Positions 1 to 10,179 are shown, counted from the stretch's first letter. The stretch is 45,947 nucleotides of DNA from Deltaproteobacteria bacterium (GCA_031269485.1 JAISZC010000071.1:1-45947); one strand, 5' to 3'. Made by a program: numbers and translations. Notes: generated by a model not told the origin, from the letters alone.

Positions 1-680
1 AGGCTCAGGCCGTTGCCGACCGGTGATTGGACCCTTTCCCAGTGATTACAAGGACTTAGATTGCCAGTCGAGAATGCGAGTCCAGAGGGGCCATTTCACA
101 GGATTTATCCTGCCATTCCGGATAGATAGGCCCTTTTGCAAGGGCGACTACTTAATTGGGAGGGCGTAAAATTAATTTTGTAACTCTTAACTCATAGAAT
201 ATATATGCTTTAAGGCTTTTAATAATAGTAATTAGGCAGGCTAGTCATAAATTTATAACCAAAATGCTATTTAAACGACGAGCTGCTTGAGCTGATCCGT
301 CACAAAGCTGGGGAAAACTACCCTCTCCAGGCGCCGGCTTGCCTCTGGCGAGAGGTCCTCCTCTTGCGGCCAACCTGCGGCTCTCTTCTTGCAGCCCAGC
401 AGCGCCTCAGCCGGAAGCTTCAGAGGGTTGGCGGGGAAAAAATGTTTTTGCTCGGACCGGCTTTCCGTCCCCTCGGGGGGGCTTGGGGGCCCCCAAGCCC
501 CCCCGAGGGGACGGACTGGCTTTTCCCGTTTTTCCGTCAGATCGGACAGATCGGATTTACGCGTTGACCCTTTTTCGGCAGTCGCTTTGACAGGTCCGCT
601 TTTGCCGGCTCAGGCGCGGGCTGGGCCTATAAAAGTCTAATATCAAGATTTAACGGGAAAAATCTGGTTTCAAAAAACCG
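1..680. other. Gene-free left edge and upstream region of the copper operon
   Basis: No reading frame here looks like a protein I recognise, and the short frames have no convincing start or ribosome site. The stretch has an AT-rich core (about 150-285) between GC-rich flanks. Small hairpins are visible at 99-112 (six-base arms, two-base loop) and 130-145 (six-base arms). A very large perfect palindrome at 464-515 is listed separately. The left end may be the tail of a transcription unit or a decayed gene lying outside the window, but nothing proves it. Confidence 0.6.
464..515. repeat. Perfect 52-bp palindrome with no spacer
   Basis: The two 26-base arms meet between bases 489 and 490 with no loop and no mismatch. 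The arms contain runs of seven G (475-481) and seven C (498-504). A spacer-free inverted repeat of this size would form a cruciform or, in RNA, a very stable hairpin with a strained tip. There is no T-tract directly after it on either strand, so it is not a standard intrinsic terminator. It lies about 250 bases upstream of the copper-efflux operon. Confidence 0.9.
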
Positions 681-710
681 TTGACAAACGCTCCCCAGAA
701 AGCTTATATA
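681..710 (+). promoter_or_regulatory. Sigma70-like promoter of the copper-efflux operon
   Basis: A perfect -35 box TTGACA (681-686) is followed after 18 bases by TATATA (705-710), in an AT-rich island of an otherwise GC-rich region. The first gene starts 57 bases further on. I could not see a clear MerR/CueR-type dyad between the boxes, so the regulator is unknown. Confidence 0.65.
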
Positions 711-766
711 TTTTAGCTGGTTTCTCGGCGGGTTTCCCGCCCGCTTAGCCCTCGCCGGAGAGCCTG

Positions 767-1267
767 ATGAGCCTTAAAGCCTGCACCGCCATTGCTCTGA
801 CCGTCGTTCTGGTCGCGCTGCCAGCTCTGGCGGCCAAGGCCTCGATGGGCGGTCATGGCTGTTGCTTGGCGATGACCGCCGCGTCGGCGAGCGAGGGCTT
901 GGCGAAAGGCGCGGGTCGCGGCCACGCTGGCCACGTCCATTCGTCCGGCGCGGAACGCGCCGAGTTTGGCGACGCCCAGGCCATGCATCAGGGCATGGAC
1001 CACGCCATGCATCAGGCCATGGACCAGGCCATGGACCAGCCGCCTCAAGTCGGCCCTCAAGCCGACGCCGACCCGTCCGCCGCCACGCCAAACGGGTTGG
1101 GCTGCGACGTCTGGCAGTGCGTCTCGTCCCAGAGCGTCACGCTGGCCCTGAGCTCCGGCGTCGATCAGCCGCCGGCCTTGGGCGCTTTCTTCAAGCCCCG
1201 CGATCTGACCTGTCTGTCCAAGCTCAACGCCTACGGCCTTTTTCGTCCTCCTCGCCTCCTCGCCTAA
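767..1267 (+). CDS. Exported Met/His/Cys-rich protein, probable copper-binding component of the Cus operon
   Basis: I do not recognise a named family for this 166-aa protein. The first 23 residues form a signal peptide (short basic start, hydrophobic stretch, then an AlaLeuAlaAla-type end), so it should be periplasmic. Next come the motif GHGCC (29-33), a GHAGHVH stretch (52-58) and an unusual segment in which Met recurs at exactly every fourth residue (M73, M77, M81, M85, M89) with His and Asp between. Cysteines C113, C118 and C149 lie in the C-terminal part. Thioether, imidazole and thiol groups in this density suggest Cu(I)/Ag(I) binding, and the position as first gene of a CusCFBA operon supports that by inference. 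The start ATG has a GGAG site six bases upstream (757-760). Confidence 0.75.
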   Translation: MSLKACTAIALTVVLVALPALAAKASMGGHGCCLAMTAASASEGLAKGAGRGHAGHVHSSGAERAEFGDAQAMHQGMDHAMHQAMDQAMDQPPQVGPQADADPSAATPNGLGCDVWQCVSSQSVTLALSSGVDQPPALGAFFKPRDLTCLSKLNAYGLFRPPRLLA

Positions 1268-1440
1268 AATCCTTCTTTCAAGACTTTTAACACGTCAACT
1301 GACGACGCCTTGAGGCTTGCTCCGCGAGGCGGCTTTGGCCGTTCGCCGCAACTTCGGCGTCAGGCAACCGACGGCGCTCAGGGCTAAGGCTTGGGCCGCT
1401 TGGCCGCAAGCCGTCCGCCGGCGCCGAGGACGGTGCTCCC

Positions 1441-2835
1441 ATGTCTTTGAAAAAATTGGCCGCTGGAGCGGCGGCCGCGTTGGCGCTGACGGCCTGTTCG
1501 CTGGCCCCTCAATATCAACGTCCGCCAGCCCCCATTCCCGCTTCGGCGGGGGAGCCGTCAGCCGCCCAGGCCGAGCCGGCGGTCCCGCCGTGGCGCGACT
1601 TTTTTCCCGAACCGCGCCTCCAGGCGCTCCTGGCCGCGGCCTTGGAGGACAATCGCGATCTGCGGCTGGCCGCTTTGAAGGTGCTCGAAGCGCGGGCCCG
1701 ATTCGGCGTCGCCCGCGGCGAGCGGCTGCCCATGGTCGAGGCCATGGGCGTCGAGACCGTTTCGGGCAGCCAACGCATGCCCGCCACGCGGGATTACGAG
1801 GCTGGCTTGTCGGCCGCCTTCGAGCTGGATTTCTTCGGCCGACTCAAGAGCATGAGCGAGGCGGCCTTCGAGGAGTATCTGGCCGCCGAGGAGGCGGGCC
1901 GGGCGGCCCGTCTGAGCCTGGTGGCCATGGTGGCCGAGGCTTATCTGGAAAATCGCATGGCCGAGGAGGGCCTGGGGTTGGCGAGGCGAAACTTGGCCAG
2001 CTGGCGTTCGTCGTTGGCCTTCGTCGAGGAGCGGGTCCGGTCGGGTCAGTCGTCGTTGCTGGATCTCGAGCAGGCCAAAAGCATGGCGGCCTTCGCGGAG
2101 GTCGCCGTCGCCGAGCGGAAGGAGGCGGCGATCCGGTCCGAAAGCGCCCTGCAGCTGCTGCTGGGCGACTTTGGGGCGCGGGAGCTGCCCGAACCGTTGA
2201 CCCTGGAGGGTTGGAAGCCGGCCCCGCTGCCGGCGGGCGTGCCCTCGACGGTTCTGCTGCGGCGCCCCGACGTGCTGGAGGCCGAGCACATGCTCAAGGC
2301 GGCCAACGCCGACATCGGCGCGACCCGCGCGGCCTTTTTTCCCAGCATTTCCTTGACCGGCCAGTACGGTTTCATGAGCGAGCGGCTAGACGGGCTGCTT
2401 TCGGGCCAAAACGCCGGCTGGAGCTTCATTCCGAAGATCACGCTGCCCATCTTTTCCGGCGGCCGCAATTTGGCCAACCTCGATTTGGCCGAAGTGAGGC
2501 GTTCGGAGGCGGTCGTGGCATACGAAATGACCGTGCAGACCGCCTTTCGCGAGACGGCCGAGGCTTTGGCCGTGCGCGAGCAGTTGGCCAAGCGTCATCA
2601 AGCCCAACGCAAGTACCTGAACTCTTTAAGGCAAGTCCAGGAGCTGGCCGTCAACCGCTATCAAAGCGGCGCAGTGAGCTATCTTGAGGTCCTCGACGCC
2701 CAAAGGAGCGTCTTTGAGGCTGAAATGGCCTTGTTGGAAATTCGTGTAGCTCAACTCATGAATGAAACGGCCCTTTATAGAGCCTTAGGAGGAGGACTAG
2801 ACGGGGAGACCTCCTATACAAATCAAACGACCTAA
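1441..2835 (+). CDS. cusC: Outer-membrane efflux lipoprotein of the CusC/NodT type
   Basis: This 464-aa protein is the outer-membrane channel of a tripartite metal efflux pump (TolC superfamily). The N-terminus is a lipoprotein signal with the lipobox LTAC before S20, followed by the typical YQRPPAP segment. The rest shows the two repeated helical-barrel units of the family, including SGQSSLLDLEQAKS in the first half, and LRRPDVLEAEHML and TRAAFFPSISLTG in the second. The length is normal for the family. It precedes cusF, cusB and cusA on the same strand, which fixes its partner pump. The last 100 bases or so are clearly richer in A+T than the rest of the gene. A purine-rich site (GAGGA, 1426-1430) lies about ten bases before the ATG. 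Confidence 0.93.
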   Translation: MSLKKLAAGAAAALALTACSLAPQYQRPPAPIPASAGEPSAAQAEPAVPPWRDFFPEPRLQALLAAALEDNRDLRLAALKVLEARARFGVARGERLPMVEAMGVETVSGSQRMPATRDYEAGLSAAFELDFFGRLKSMSEAAFEEYLAAEEAGRAARLSLVAMVAEAYLENRMAEEGLGLARRNLASWRSSLAFVEERVRSGQSSLLDLEQAKSMAAFAEVAVAERKEAAIRSESALQLLLGDFGARELPEPLTLEGWKPAPLPAGVPSTVLLRRPDVLEAEHMLKAANADIGATRAAFFPSISLTGQYGFMSERLDGLLSGQNAGWSFIPKITLPIFSGGRNLANLDLAEVRRSEAVVAYEMTVQTAFRETAEALAVREQLAKRHQAQRKYLNSLRQVQELAVNRYQSGAVSYLEVLDAQRSVFEAEMALLEIRVAQLMNETALYRALGGGLDGETSYTNQTT

Positions 2836-2858
2836 AACACCCTATAAGGAGTTTAGTC

Positions 2859-3371
2859 ATGTCGTTCTTCGTTCATTTATCTTCACTCAGCCGGTGCTCC
2901 GCAATCAGCCGCGGCGTTCAGTCCGTAGCCCTCGCCGCCGGCCGTCGGCCGAGCCCTCTTTTTTCGCGCCGGCCGTCGGCCGCCTCAAACCGCCTCAAAA
3001 ACGTCCTGCTGGCGGGCGCCGTTCTGGCGGCGGCCTTGTGGAGCTTGACGTCGGCCGCTCCAGTCTGGGCCCAGCACCACGACCACGGCCACGGCCACGG
3101 CGCGCCGGCCGAGCCGGCCGTCAAGGCGCCGGCCTCGCCGCAAGGGGTTTATTCGGCCGTCGGCCGCGTCGTCAGCCTTAGCCTTGAGACCGGCGAGGTG
3201 GTCCTCGATCACGGTCCCATCCCGGCGGTCAATTGGCCGGCCATGGTCATGGGCTTCTCGGTCGAGGATCCCGCGCTCCTCGACGGTTTGGTCCTCGGCG
3301 ACGAGGTTCGCTTCGATGTCAAGTTCGAGGGGGATTCTTATTACCTCGTCGATCTCGAGAAGGTCGACTGA
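2859..3371 (+). CDS. cusF: CusF-type periplasmic copper chaperone with a long N-terminal leader
   Basis: The C-terminal part (about residues 95-170) is a CusF OB-fold domain. It contains the metal-site signature His in DHGP, then NWPAMVM, which matches the His, Trp, Met, Met set that binds Cu(I)/Ag(I) in E. coli CusF, where Trp caps the metal. A hydrophobic export signal lies around residues 48-70 and is followed by a His-rich segment (HHDHGHGHG) right after the likely cleavage site. The leader before the signal is long, so a shorter product is possible, but no better start codon is visible and the ATG has an AAGGAG site at good spacing (2846-2851). It lies between cusC and cusB and presumably hands metal to the CusB adaptor. 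Confidence 0.9.
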   Translation: MSFFVHLSSLSRCSAISRGVQSVALAAGRRPSPLFSRRPSAASNRLKNVLLAGAVLAAALWSLTSAAPVWAQHHDHGHGHGAPAEPAVKAPASPQGVYSAVGRVVSLSLETGEVVLDHGPIPAVNWPAMVMGFSVEDPALLDGLVLGDEVRFDVKFEGDSYYLVDLEKVD

Positions 3372-3386
3372 CGCGGAGGGCCGAAC

Positions 3387-4796
3387 ATGACGAAAGACCA
3401 AGGCAAGCCGGTCCTCCGCGCTCTGCCCCTTTGGCTGGGCTTGGCTCTGGGGGCGGCGGCCGCCGTCTGGGCGGCGTCGGCGCAGGCTCAGCCGCCGCCG
3501 GAGGAGGGCTCGTCAGGCGCCGCGGGCGGAGAGCGTCAGGTCCTTTATTGGTACGACCCCATGTATCCGAGCGTCAAGTTCGACGCGCCCGGGCGTTCGC
3601 CTTTCATGGACATGGCTCTTGTCCCGCGTTATCAGGAGCAGGGCGACGGGGCCGGAGTGCGCATTGATCCGGCCCAGGTCCAAAATTTGGGTCTTCGCAC
3701 GGCCCGGGTCAAGAAGGGCCGCTTGAGCTTCGCTCGGGATCTGCCGGCCAACGTGGCCTTCAACGGCTATCAGCAAGCCAGGATCCAGGCTCGGGCCGGC
3801 GGCTTCGTGGCCGCGGCCGGAGGGTTGGCCCCGGGCGATCGGGTCGTCGCCGGCCAGATCTTGGGGGTGGTGACCGTTCCCGGCTGGGCGTCGGATCAGA
3901 GCGAGTATCTGCTGCTCAAGAGCCAAAAGGCCGCCGGGCGCATCATCGACGGCGTGCGCGAAAAGTTGCGGCTCGGCGGCATGCCCGAGGAGATGCTGGC
4001 CGAGGTCGACCGGACGGGGCGCGTGCAAACGGATTTGAAGATCGTCACGCCCCTCGACGGGGTCTTGACCGAGCTGGATTTGTACCCTGGCATGAACGTC
4101 GAGCCCAACATGACCTTGGCCGTGGTCCAGGGCTTCGATCCAATCTGGGTCGAGGCCGAGGTTCCCGAGCGCGAGCTGCGGCTGGCCGACGGCCGCGTCA
4201 GGGTGACCGTCGCGGCGTGGCCGGAACAGGTTTTCGAGGTTTTGAGCTCCAAGCTGCTGCCGAAGGCCAACGAGGAGACCCGCACCGTGCCGCTGCGTTT
4301 GGAGGTGGCCAACCCCGAGGGGCGGCTCAAGCCGGGCCTGACGGCCACCGTGAGATTGCGGGCCCAGGGGCCGGAGGCCTTGCTGATCCCCACCCAAAGC
4401 CTGATCGATTTGGGCGACGAAAAGAGGGTCATCGTGCGGGCCCCGGACGGCACGTTCGTGCCCAAGGCGGTCGTGGTCTCCGGCTCGGCCCGCGAGGAGA
4501 CGGCCGTCTCGGCGGGCCTGGACGAGGACGACCTGGTGGTGGTTTCGGGGCTGTTTCTCATCGATTCCGAGGCCAACCTCGCGGGCGCTTTGGACCGCTT
4601 GACGGCCAAGTCCCAAAATGAGACAGCCGGCGAAACGGCCGCCCGCGGAGGCGCGCCGGCCCCCGCGTCGGCTTCCGGCTCGGCGGACGACGCCGCGGGC
4701 CACGGCGGCCACGGCGGGCCGGGCGTCCCCGACAAGCCCGTCGCTCCGGACGGTTCTGACGGCCAGACGGCGAAGGGGGACAACCATGACGGCTAG
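3387..4796 (+). CDS. cusB: CusB-type periplasmic adaptor (membrane fusion protein)
   Basis: This 469-aa adaptor links the inner-membrane pump to the outer-membrane channel. A signal peptide/anchor covers residues 10-35. It is followed by the metal-binding head typical of Cus[23 protein letters not shown], with the Met residues that bind Cu(I) in E. coli CusB kept. Barrel-sandwich (lipoyl-like), beta-barrel and membrane-proximal domains follow (for example [12 protein letters not shown] and [12 protein letters not shown]). The C-terminal tail beyond the usual end is Ala/Gly-rich with a GHGGHGG segment, a possible extra metal ligand. The stop overlaps the start of cusA by 11 bases, so the two are translationally coupled. 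A CGGAGGG site precedes the ATG. Confidence 0.95.
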   Translation: MTKDQGKPVLRALPLWLGLALGAAAAVWAASAQAQPPPEEGSSGAAGGERQVLYWYDPMYPSVKFDAPGRSPFMDMALVPRYQEQGDGAGVRIDPAQVQNLGLRTARVKKGRLSFARDLPANVAFNGYQQARIQARAGGFVAAAGGLAPGDRVVAGQILGVVTVPGWASDQSEYLLLKSQKAAGRIIDGVREKLRLGGMPEEMLAEVDRTGRVQTDLKIVTPLDGVLTELDLYPGMNVEPNMTLAVVQGFDPIWVEAEVPERELRLADGRVRVTVAAWPEQVFEVLSSKLLPKANEETRTVPLRLEVANPEGRLKPGLTATVRLRAQGPEALLIPTQSLIDLGDEKRVIVRAPDGTFVPKAVVVSGSAREETAVSAGLDEDDLVVVSGLFLIDSEANLAGALDRLTAKSQNETAGETAARGGAPAPASASGSADDAAGHGGHGGPGVPDKPVAPDGSDGQTAKGDNHDG

Positions 4797-7700
4797 GCTC
4801 ATCCGCCTTTGCGTCGACAATCGGGCCATGGTCCTGTTTCTCTCGCTGCTGCTGACGCTCTGGGGCGTGGTCGTTTTGACCCGCACGCCCGTGGACGCCT
4901 TGCCCGACCTCTCCGACGTCCAGGTCATCATCCGGACCTCATATCCCGGCCAAGCTCCCAGGCTGGTGGAGGATCAGGTGACCTATCCGTTGACCAGAGC
5001 CATGCTGACCGTGCCCCGGGCCAGCGCGGTCCGCGGTTTCTCCTCCTTTGGGGACTCGTTCGTCTACGTGGTCTTTGAGGACGGCACGGACCTCTACTGG
5101 GCCCGCAGCCGGGTTTTGGAGAACCTCAACCAAGTCCAGGGCTCGCTGCCCGACGGGGTCACGCCCTCCTTGGGCCCGGACGCCACAGGCGTGGGCTGGA
5201 TTTTCGAATACGCCCTGACGGACCGCAGCGGCCGCCACGACGTCTCCGAACTCCGCTCGATCCAGGATTGGTTCCTCAAGTACGAGCTGGCCGGCGTGCC
5301 CGACGTGGCCGAAGTGGCCTCTGTGGGCGGGGCGGTCCGCGAATATCAAATCGTCGTCGATCCTTTGCGGCTGGCGCAGTACGGCCTGGCGCTCGACGAG
5401 GTCCAGGCGGCCGTCGAAAAGTCCAATCAGGAAGCCGGCGGGTCGGTGATCGAGCAGGCCGAGGCCGAGTACATGGTCCGGGCGTCAGGCTACTTGCGGG
5501 ATTTGGAGGATTTTCGCCAATTGCCGATCAAAACCGGACCTGGCGGCGCGCCGATCCTGCTGGGCGACGTGGCCGACGTCCGGCTCGGACCGGAGATGCG
5601 CCGCGGGCTGGTCGATCTCGACGGCGAGGGCGAGGTGGCCGGCGGCGTGGTGCTGATGCGCTTCGGGCAAAACGCGCGCCAGGTCATCGCCGCGGTCAAG
5701 GCCAAGCTTGAAGAACTCCAGCCCAGCCTCCCCGAGGGCGTGGAAGTCGTGATCACCTACGACCGCAGCCAGCTTATCGATCGGGCCATCGACAACCTCG
5801 CCGGCAAGCTCGTCGAGGAAATGGCCGTGGTGGCCCTGGTGTGCGCCCTGTTTTTGCTGCACGCCCGTTCGGCCCTGGTGGCCGTCTTCACGCTGCCTTT
5901 GGGGTTGCTGATGTCCTTCATCGTGATGAGCCTGCAGGGCGTGAGCGCCAACATCATGAGCCTCGGCGGGCTGGGCATCGCCATCGGCACCATGGTGGAC
6001 GCCTCCATCGTCATGGTGGAAAACGTCCACAAGAAGCTCGAACGGCGGCGCCGAGAAGACCCGGACAAAAAGTTCGACGCCGCCGTCCATTGGCGGCTGG
6101 TCGCCGAGGCCTCGGTGGAGGTGGGGCCGGCCATTTTCATGAGCCTTTTGATCATCACCTTGTCGTTCATCCCGGTTTTTTCGCTCCAAGGCCAGGAGGG
6201 TCGGCTCTTCGGACCCTTGGCCTACACCAAGACTTACGCCATGGCCGGCGGGGCCTTGCTGTCGGTGACCCTCATCCCGGTGCTCATGGGCTACCTCATT
6301 CGCGGCAAGTTGCCCGACGAGCATGCCAACCCGGCCAATCGCATCATGGTGACCGTCTACCGGCCTCTGCTCGCGATCGTCCTCAAGCGGCCGGCCGTGA
6401 CGCTCTTGGCGGCCGGGCTGCTCTTGGCTTCGTCGCTCTACCCTCTCCAGCGTCTCGGCGGGGAGTTTTTGCCTCGCATCGACGAGGGCGATCTGCTTTA
6501 CATGCCCTCGACCCTTCCTGGCCTGTCGGTCGCCGCGGCCGGAGCGCTGCTGCAGACCACCGACAAGCTCATCAAGACCGTCCCGGAGGTCGACACCGTC
6601 TTCGGCAAGGCCGGCCGGGCCGAAACGGCCACCGATCCGGCCCCCATCGAAATGCTCGAGACGACCATCCGCCTCAAGCCGCGCGATCAGTGGCGTCCTG
6701 GCCTGACCATGGACGACGTGACGGCGGAGCTCGACGCGGCGGTAAAAATTCCGGGCGTCGCCAACTTGTGGGCCCCGCCCATCCGCACCCGCATCGACAT
6801 GATCTCCACCGGCGTCAAAAGCCCGGTGGGCGTCAAGGTCAGCGGGCAGGACCTGAGTCAGATCGACGCGACCGCCCGGCAGGTCGAGGCGGCCGCCAAG
6901 ACGGTCGCCGGCGTGACCAGCGCCTTGGCCGATCGGCTCTCGGGCGGCCGCTACCTGGAAATCGAGATCGACCGCCGGGCCGCGGCCCGCTTCGGGCTGA
7001 CCCTGGCCGACGTGCAGATGTACGTTTCCTCGGCCGTTGGCGGCATGATGACCGGCGAAGTCGTCGATGGCTTGGCCCGCTATCCCGTCAACTTGCGCTA
7101 CCCGCAACGCTGGCGCGACAGCCTCGACTCGATGCGGAGCCTGCCGGTGCTGACCATGGAAGGCGGCCAAGTCAGCCTCGGCGAGCTCGCCGAGGTCCGC
7201 ATGGCCGCCGGGCCCTCGATGCTCAAAAGCGAGCAAGGCCGGCCGACGGTCTGGGTCTACGTCGACGTCCGCGGACGCGATTTGGTCTCGGTGGTCAGAG
7301 ACATCCAAAAGGCCGTCCGCGAGCAGGTCAAGCCGCCGCCGGGCGTGAGCATCTCTTACACCGGCCAGTTCGAGCTGTGGGAGAAGGCCAACGAGCGGCT
7401 CAAGCTGATGGTGCCGGCGACGCTGATCATTATCTTCATATTGTTGTACAGTTCATTCAAAAGCTTCGCCGACGCGGCCATGATCATGGCCAGCCTGCCT
7501 TTCGCGCTGGTGGGCGGGTTTTGGTTCATGCACCTCCAAAGCTACGCCGTCTCGGTGGCTTCGGGGGTGGGGTTCATCGCCTTGGCCGGACTGGCGGCCG
7601 AGTTCGGGGTCATCATGGTGATTTATCTGCGGCAGGCGGCCGACGAGCGGCCCATCTTGGCCGAACCGCAAGGGGCCTCGGAGGCCGACGTCGACGAGGC

Positions 7701-7944
7701 CATCCACGCCGGCGCCTCCCTGCGGGTCAGGCCCAAGGCCATGACCGTGGGCACGGTGGTGGCTTCGCTGGTCCCCATCTTTTGGAGCGAGGGAACCGGC
7801 TCGGAGGTCATGAAGCGCATTTCGGCTCCGCTCTTCGGAGGCATGATCACCGCCTTCACGTTGTCGATGTTCGTCATTCCGGCCGCCTACAAGCTGCGGC
7901 TGATGCGGCGAATCAACCGGCCCAGGGCGGCCGTCAAGCCGTGA
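4786..7944 (+). CDS. cusA: CusA-type Cu(I)/Ag(I) RND efflux transporter
   Basis: This is a 1052-aa heavy-metal RND pump that uses the proton gradient to export Cu(I)/Ag(I). Specificity can be read directly: the three-methionine metal site falls at M573 (LLYMPST), M623 (IEMLET) and M672 (IDMISTG), and the proton-relay aspartate is D405 in [13 protein letters not shown]. These residue numbers equal those of E. coli CusA. The N-terminal helix, two large periplasmic loops and two blocks of membrane helices are present at normal length. The frame is open far upstream, but the start chosen ([12 protein letters not shown]) has a GAAGGGGGA ribosome site and matches the family N-terminus. It is the last gene of the operon and is followed by a strong terminator. 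Confidence 0.97.
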   Translation: MTARLIRLCVDNRAMVLFLSLLLTLWGVVVLTRTPVDALPDLSDVQVIIRTSYPGQAPRLVEDQVTYPLTRAMLTVPRASAVRGFSSFGDSFVYVVFEDGTDLYWARSRVLENLNQVQGSLPDGVTPSLGPDATGVGWIFEYALTDRSGRHDVSELRSIQDWFLKYELAGVPDVAEVASVGGAVREYQIVVDPLRLAQYGLALDEVQAAVEKSNQEAGGSVIEQAEAEYMVRASGYLRDLEDFRQLPIKTGPGGAPILLGDVADVRLGPEMRRGLVDLDGEGEVAGGVVLMRFGQNARQVIAAVKAKLEELQPSLPEGVEVVITYDRSQLIDRAIDNLAGKLVEEMAVVALVCALFLLHARSALVAVFTLPLGLLMSFIVMSLQGVSANIMSLGGLGIAIGTMVDASIVMVENVHKKLERRRREDPDKKFDAAVHWRLVAEASVEVGPAIFMSLLIITLSFIPVFSLQGQEGRLFGPLAYTKTYAMAGGALLSVTLIPVLMGYLIRGKLPDEHANPANRIMVTVYRPLLAIVLKRPAVTLLAAGLLLASSLYPLQRLGGEFLPRIDEGDLLYMPSTLPGLSVAAAGALLQTTDKLIKTVPEVDTVFGKAGRAETATDPAPIEMLETTIRLKPRDQWRPGLTMDDVTAELDAAVKIPGVANLWAPPIRTRIDMISTGVKSPVGVKVSGQDLSQIDATARQVEAAAKTVAGVTSALADRLSGGRYLEIEIDRRAAARFGLTLADVQMYVSSAVGGMMTGEVVDGLARYPVNLRYPQRWRDSLDSMRSLPVLTMEGGQVSLGELAEVRMAAGPSMLKSEQGRPTVWVYVDVRGRDLVSVVRDIQKAVREQVKPPPGVSISYTGQFELWEKANERLKLMVPATLIIIFILLYSSFKSFADAAMIMASLPFALVGGFWFMHLQSYAVSVASGVGFIALAGLAAEFGVIMVIYLRQAADERPILAEPQGASEADVDEAIHAGASLRVRPKAMTVGTVVASLVPIFWSEGTGSEVMKRISAPLFGGMITAFTLSMFVIPAAYKLRLMRRINRPRAAVKP

Positions 7945-7973
7945 GCCTCAAGGGCCTCGGCCGCGAACCGTCG

Positions 7974-8025
7974 GCTCGTCCGTCGCAGGCCGGGAGGCCT
8001 GCGACGGACGAGCATTTAATTTTTT
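7974..8025 (+). terminator. Intrinsic terminator of the cus operon
   Basis: A perfect 18-bp GC-rich stem (7974-7991 with 7996-8013) closes a GGGA loop and is followed directly by a T-rich tract (8014-8025). It starts 30 bases after the cusA stop. Confidence 0.93.
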
Positions 8026-8408
8026 CTTGTCTGATGATGGTTATATGCCGCGTAGACGGCATAAACTGCGTCAGAACGGGTCCAGCCGTCAAGACAAGGC
8101 GAGGCTCGCGAAGAGACAAGCTCGAAAAAAGCGCCTGGCGGCGCTTGAGGGCGCGCCCTTCCGACAAGCCACGGGCTGATGTTGGCGCTTGGGTCAGCCC
8201 CGAGAGCCTGCAGCCGGCCAAACGCCTCGAGAGCTCGCCGCATGGCGGACCCGCAAAGAGCTCGCGTTTTGTCCCCCGGCTCAAGTGGCGGTCGCGGGGC
8301 GTTCCGGCGGCGGCTTGGCGGCTTGGAGCGCAAGAGCAGGCGGGCTGCCGCGGGCCATGTTCGCCGAGCTGGCGTCGGGCCAAGCGGACCGCCGTCTCTT
8401 CGTCGTCT
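8026..8408. other. Gene-free spacer between convergent units
   Basis: This lies between the cus terminator and the 3' end of the AOR-family gene. Long frames run across it on both strands, but they are GC-driven and resemble nothing known. I see no gene, clear repeat or second terminator. Confidence 0.6.
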
Positions 8409-10175
8409 TCAGTCCGCGTCCTTAGTCAAGTCCCGTCCCTTCAAATCCCCCAGCACCGAATCCAGCTCCTCTTCTGACAGGTCGAAAGTCGACCCGTGCA
8501 CGTCCGACGTCTCGGAGGCGAAAAACTCCGGCAGCCGGTCGGCGGCCTCGGTGAGGCCGGCCCGTCGGTTGAAGGCCAGCTCGATTTTCAAAATTTTTTC
8601 GCCCAAGGTTTCCAGGTCGTTGACGGTCAGTGACCAGCCGTGGCGGGCGTTGAGCATGTCCGCCACCGCCTCCAAGGCCGAGGGGGTGTCGAAGAAAGCG
8701 AAGGAGACGAACAGGCACAGCCCCAGGGCGTCGACGGCGGCCGCCATAACCTGCGAGCGGCGGGAAAGATCGGCTTGGCCTTCGCGCTGGAGGGGGTCGA
8801 CGTCACCGCCGGCGGCGAGCAGATTGGCCGCGTAGCTCAGGCCGGCGGTGTGGTCGGGGCCTTGGGGGCTGGTGGCGAAGGTGGCGCCTTGGCCTTTGAC
8901 CGAGCGCGGATCGAAGGCCGACAGGGCCTGGCCCTTGACCTGAGGAACGCGGCGGAGTCCGTAGACCTTGCCGACGACGGCCGCGCCGGAGCCCACCAGG
9001 CGGCCCAGGGGCGACCCTTGGCCGATTTCCTCGACCAGCCGCAGGGCGCCGGCGGCGTCGCCGAAGGGCAGCACCCCGGCTTCCATCAAGAGGGCCAACG
9101 AGGCGCCCACGTCGATGGTGTCCACGCCCAAATCGTCGCAAAGCCGGCCGAAGCGGGCCACGGCGTCGAGGTCGTCGACGCCGACGTTGGGGCCGAAGGA
9201 CCATAGGGTCTCGAAGTCCGGCCATTTGCCCACCAGCCGGCCGTGGACGTCGGGAAAGTCGCCGCTGCAGCGCATGACGCAGCCGGTCATGCAACCCTTG
9301 CGGATGCGGCCCTGGCCGCCGCGCTCCTCGGTCAGGGCGCGCAGGCGCTCGCCCGATAGGGCCTCGGCCCGCTCGAAGCGGCCGGAGCTGAAGTTGCGGG
9401 TCGGCAGGGCCCCGGCCTCGTCAAATAGGCCCATCATGGCCGCTGAGCCGTATTCGGCCAAGCTGCCGCCGCAGACCGGGTGGGACTTGAGGGCGGCGAC
9501 GAAGCGGTCGGCGGCCCGCCGAAAGGCTTCCGGGTCGCGCAGCGGCGGATTGGGGCAGCCGGTCGGGTCGAGCGCCACGGCCTTGAGGCCCTTGGCGCCC
9601 ATGACCGCGCCCAGGCCGCCGCGGCCGGCGTGCCGGGTCGGGGCGCCGGAAACGTCGGTGAAGGCCACCGAGGAAGCCGCCAGACGCATCTCGCCGGCCC
9701 GGCCGATGAGGATCAGGCTGACCGCCGGCCCGTAGCGAGCCTGCAGGGCCTCGGCCGCCGGGTAGTTGTTCAGGCCCGTGACGGTCGAGGGAACAAGGCG
9801 GGCGCCGTCGCGGCTGATTTCCAAAATTTGCAGCTCCCCGTCGGGCGCCTGGCCCTCGACGATCAAGGCCGACAGGCCCAGACGGGCCAGGTGGCCGCCG
9901 GGCTGCCCGCCGCTGTTGGCTTCCTTGACGCCGCCGGTCAGAGGGCTTTTGGCCCCGACCGAGATGCGGCCGGAATTGGCGCAGTTGGTGCCGCCCAGCA
10001 AGCCCGGAGCGAAGATCAGGCGATTGCGCGGGCCCAGGGGCTCGGCCGCCGCCGGCGTTTCCAGCGCCGTCAAAGCCGAGGTCAGGCCGCGTCCGCCGAG
10101 GCCTGACAGCGGCGCGGGGCGCGGCTGGAAAACGCAGCGGCCGGTGGTCATGTCCACGCGCAGAATTTGGTTCAT
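8409..10175 (-). CDS. Aldehyde:ferredoxin oxidoreductase family protein (tungstopterin enzyme)
   Basis: This 588-aa protein belongs to the AOR family, cytoplasmic enzymes that carry a tungsten bis-pterin and one [4Fe-4S] cluster and usually oxidise aldehydes to acids with ferredoxin. The N-terminal domain has ILRVDMTTG and GLGGRGL, then the pterin-binding stretch NSGR..G..SPLTGGVKEANSGG (67-90) and AGRGGLGAVMGAKGLKA (183-199). The cluster cysteines appear as C295-x3-C299-x3-C303 and C487 (LGLC). The first spacing differs from the C-x2-C-x3-C of Pyrococcus AOR, so it belongs to another subfamily and its substrate is unknown. It starts four bases after the stop of the LysR gene and has no strong ribosome site of its own, which suggests coupled translation. 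Confidence 0.92.
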   Translation of the reverse strand: MNQILRVDMTTGRCVFQPRPAPLSGLGGRGLTSALTALETPAAAEPLGPRNRLIFAPGLLGGTNCANSGRISVGAKSPLTGGVKEANSGGQPGGHLARLGLSALIVEGQAPDGELQILEISRDGARLVPSTVTGLNNYPAAEALQARYGPAVSLILIGRAGEMRLAASSVAFTDVSGAPTRHAGRGGLGAVMGAKGLKAVALDPTGCPNPPLRDPEAFRRAADRFVAALKSHPVCGGSLAEYGSAAMMGLFDEAGALPTRNFSSGRFERAEALSGERLRALTEERGGQGRIRKGCMTGCVMRCSGDFPDVHGRLVGKWPDFETLWSFGPNVGVDDLDAVARFGRLCDDLGVDTIDVGASLALLMEAGVLPFGDAAGALRLVEEIGQGSPLGRLVGSGAAVVGKVYGLRRVPQVKGQALSAFDPRSVKGQGATFATSPQGPDHTAGLSYAANLLAAGGDVDPLQREGQADLSRRSQVMAAAVDALGLCLFVSFAFFDTPSALEAVADMLNARHGWSLTVNDLETLGEKILKIELAFNRRAGLTEAADRLPEFFASETSDVHGSTFDLSEEELDSVLGDLKGRDLTKDAD

Positions 10176-10179
10176 GGGT

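Noticed and set aside
979-1038. Tandem 12-base repeats taken for a CRISPR or satellite array
   Set aside because: They are in frame within the exported copper protein and encode the Met ladder. There are no spacers.
1317-2687. 456-codon plus-strand frame overlapping cusC
   Set aside because: Shadow frame of cusC; composition is Gly/Arg-rich with no signal peptide or domain.
3513-4931. 472-codon minus-strand frame opposite cusB
   Set aside because: Antisense of a well-supported gene, biased composition and no recognisable motif.
5485-7308. 607-codon minus-strand frame opposite cusA
   Set aside because: Antisense frame of a certain gene with His/Asp/Gly-biased sequence and no domain.
5841-8477. 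878-codon plus-strand frame overlapping cusA
   Set aside because: It lies in another frame of a certain gene, is Arg/Gly/His-rich and matches no family. It is a by-product of high third-position GC.
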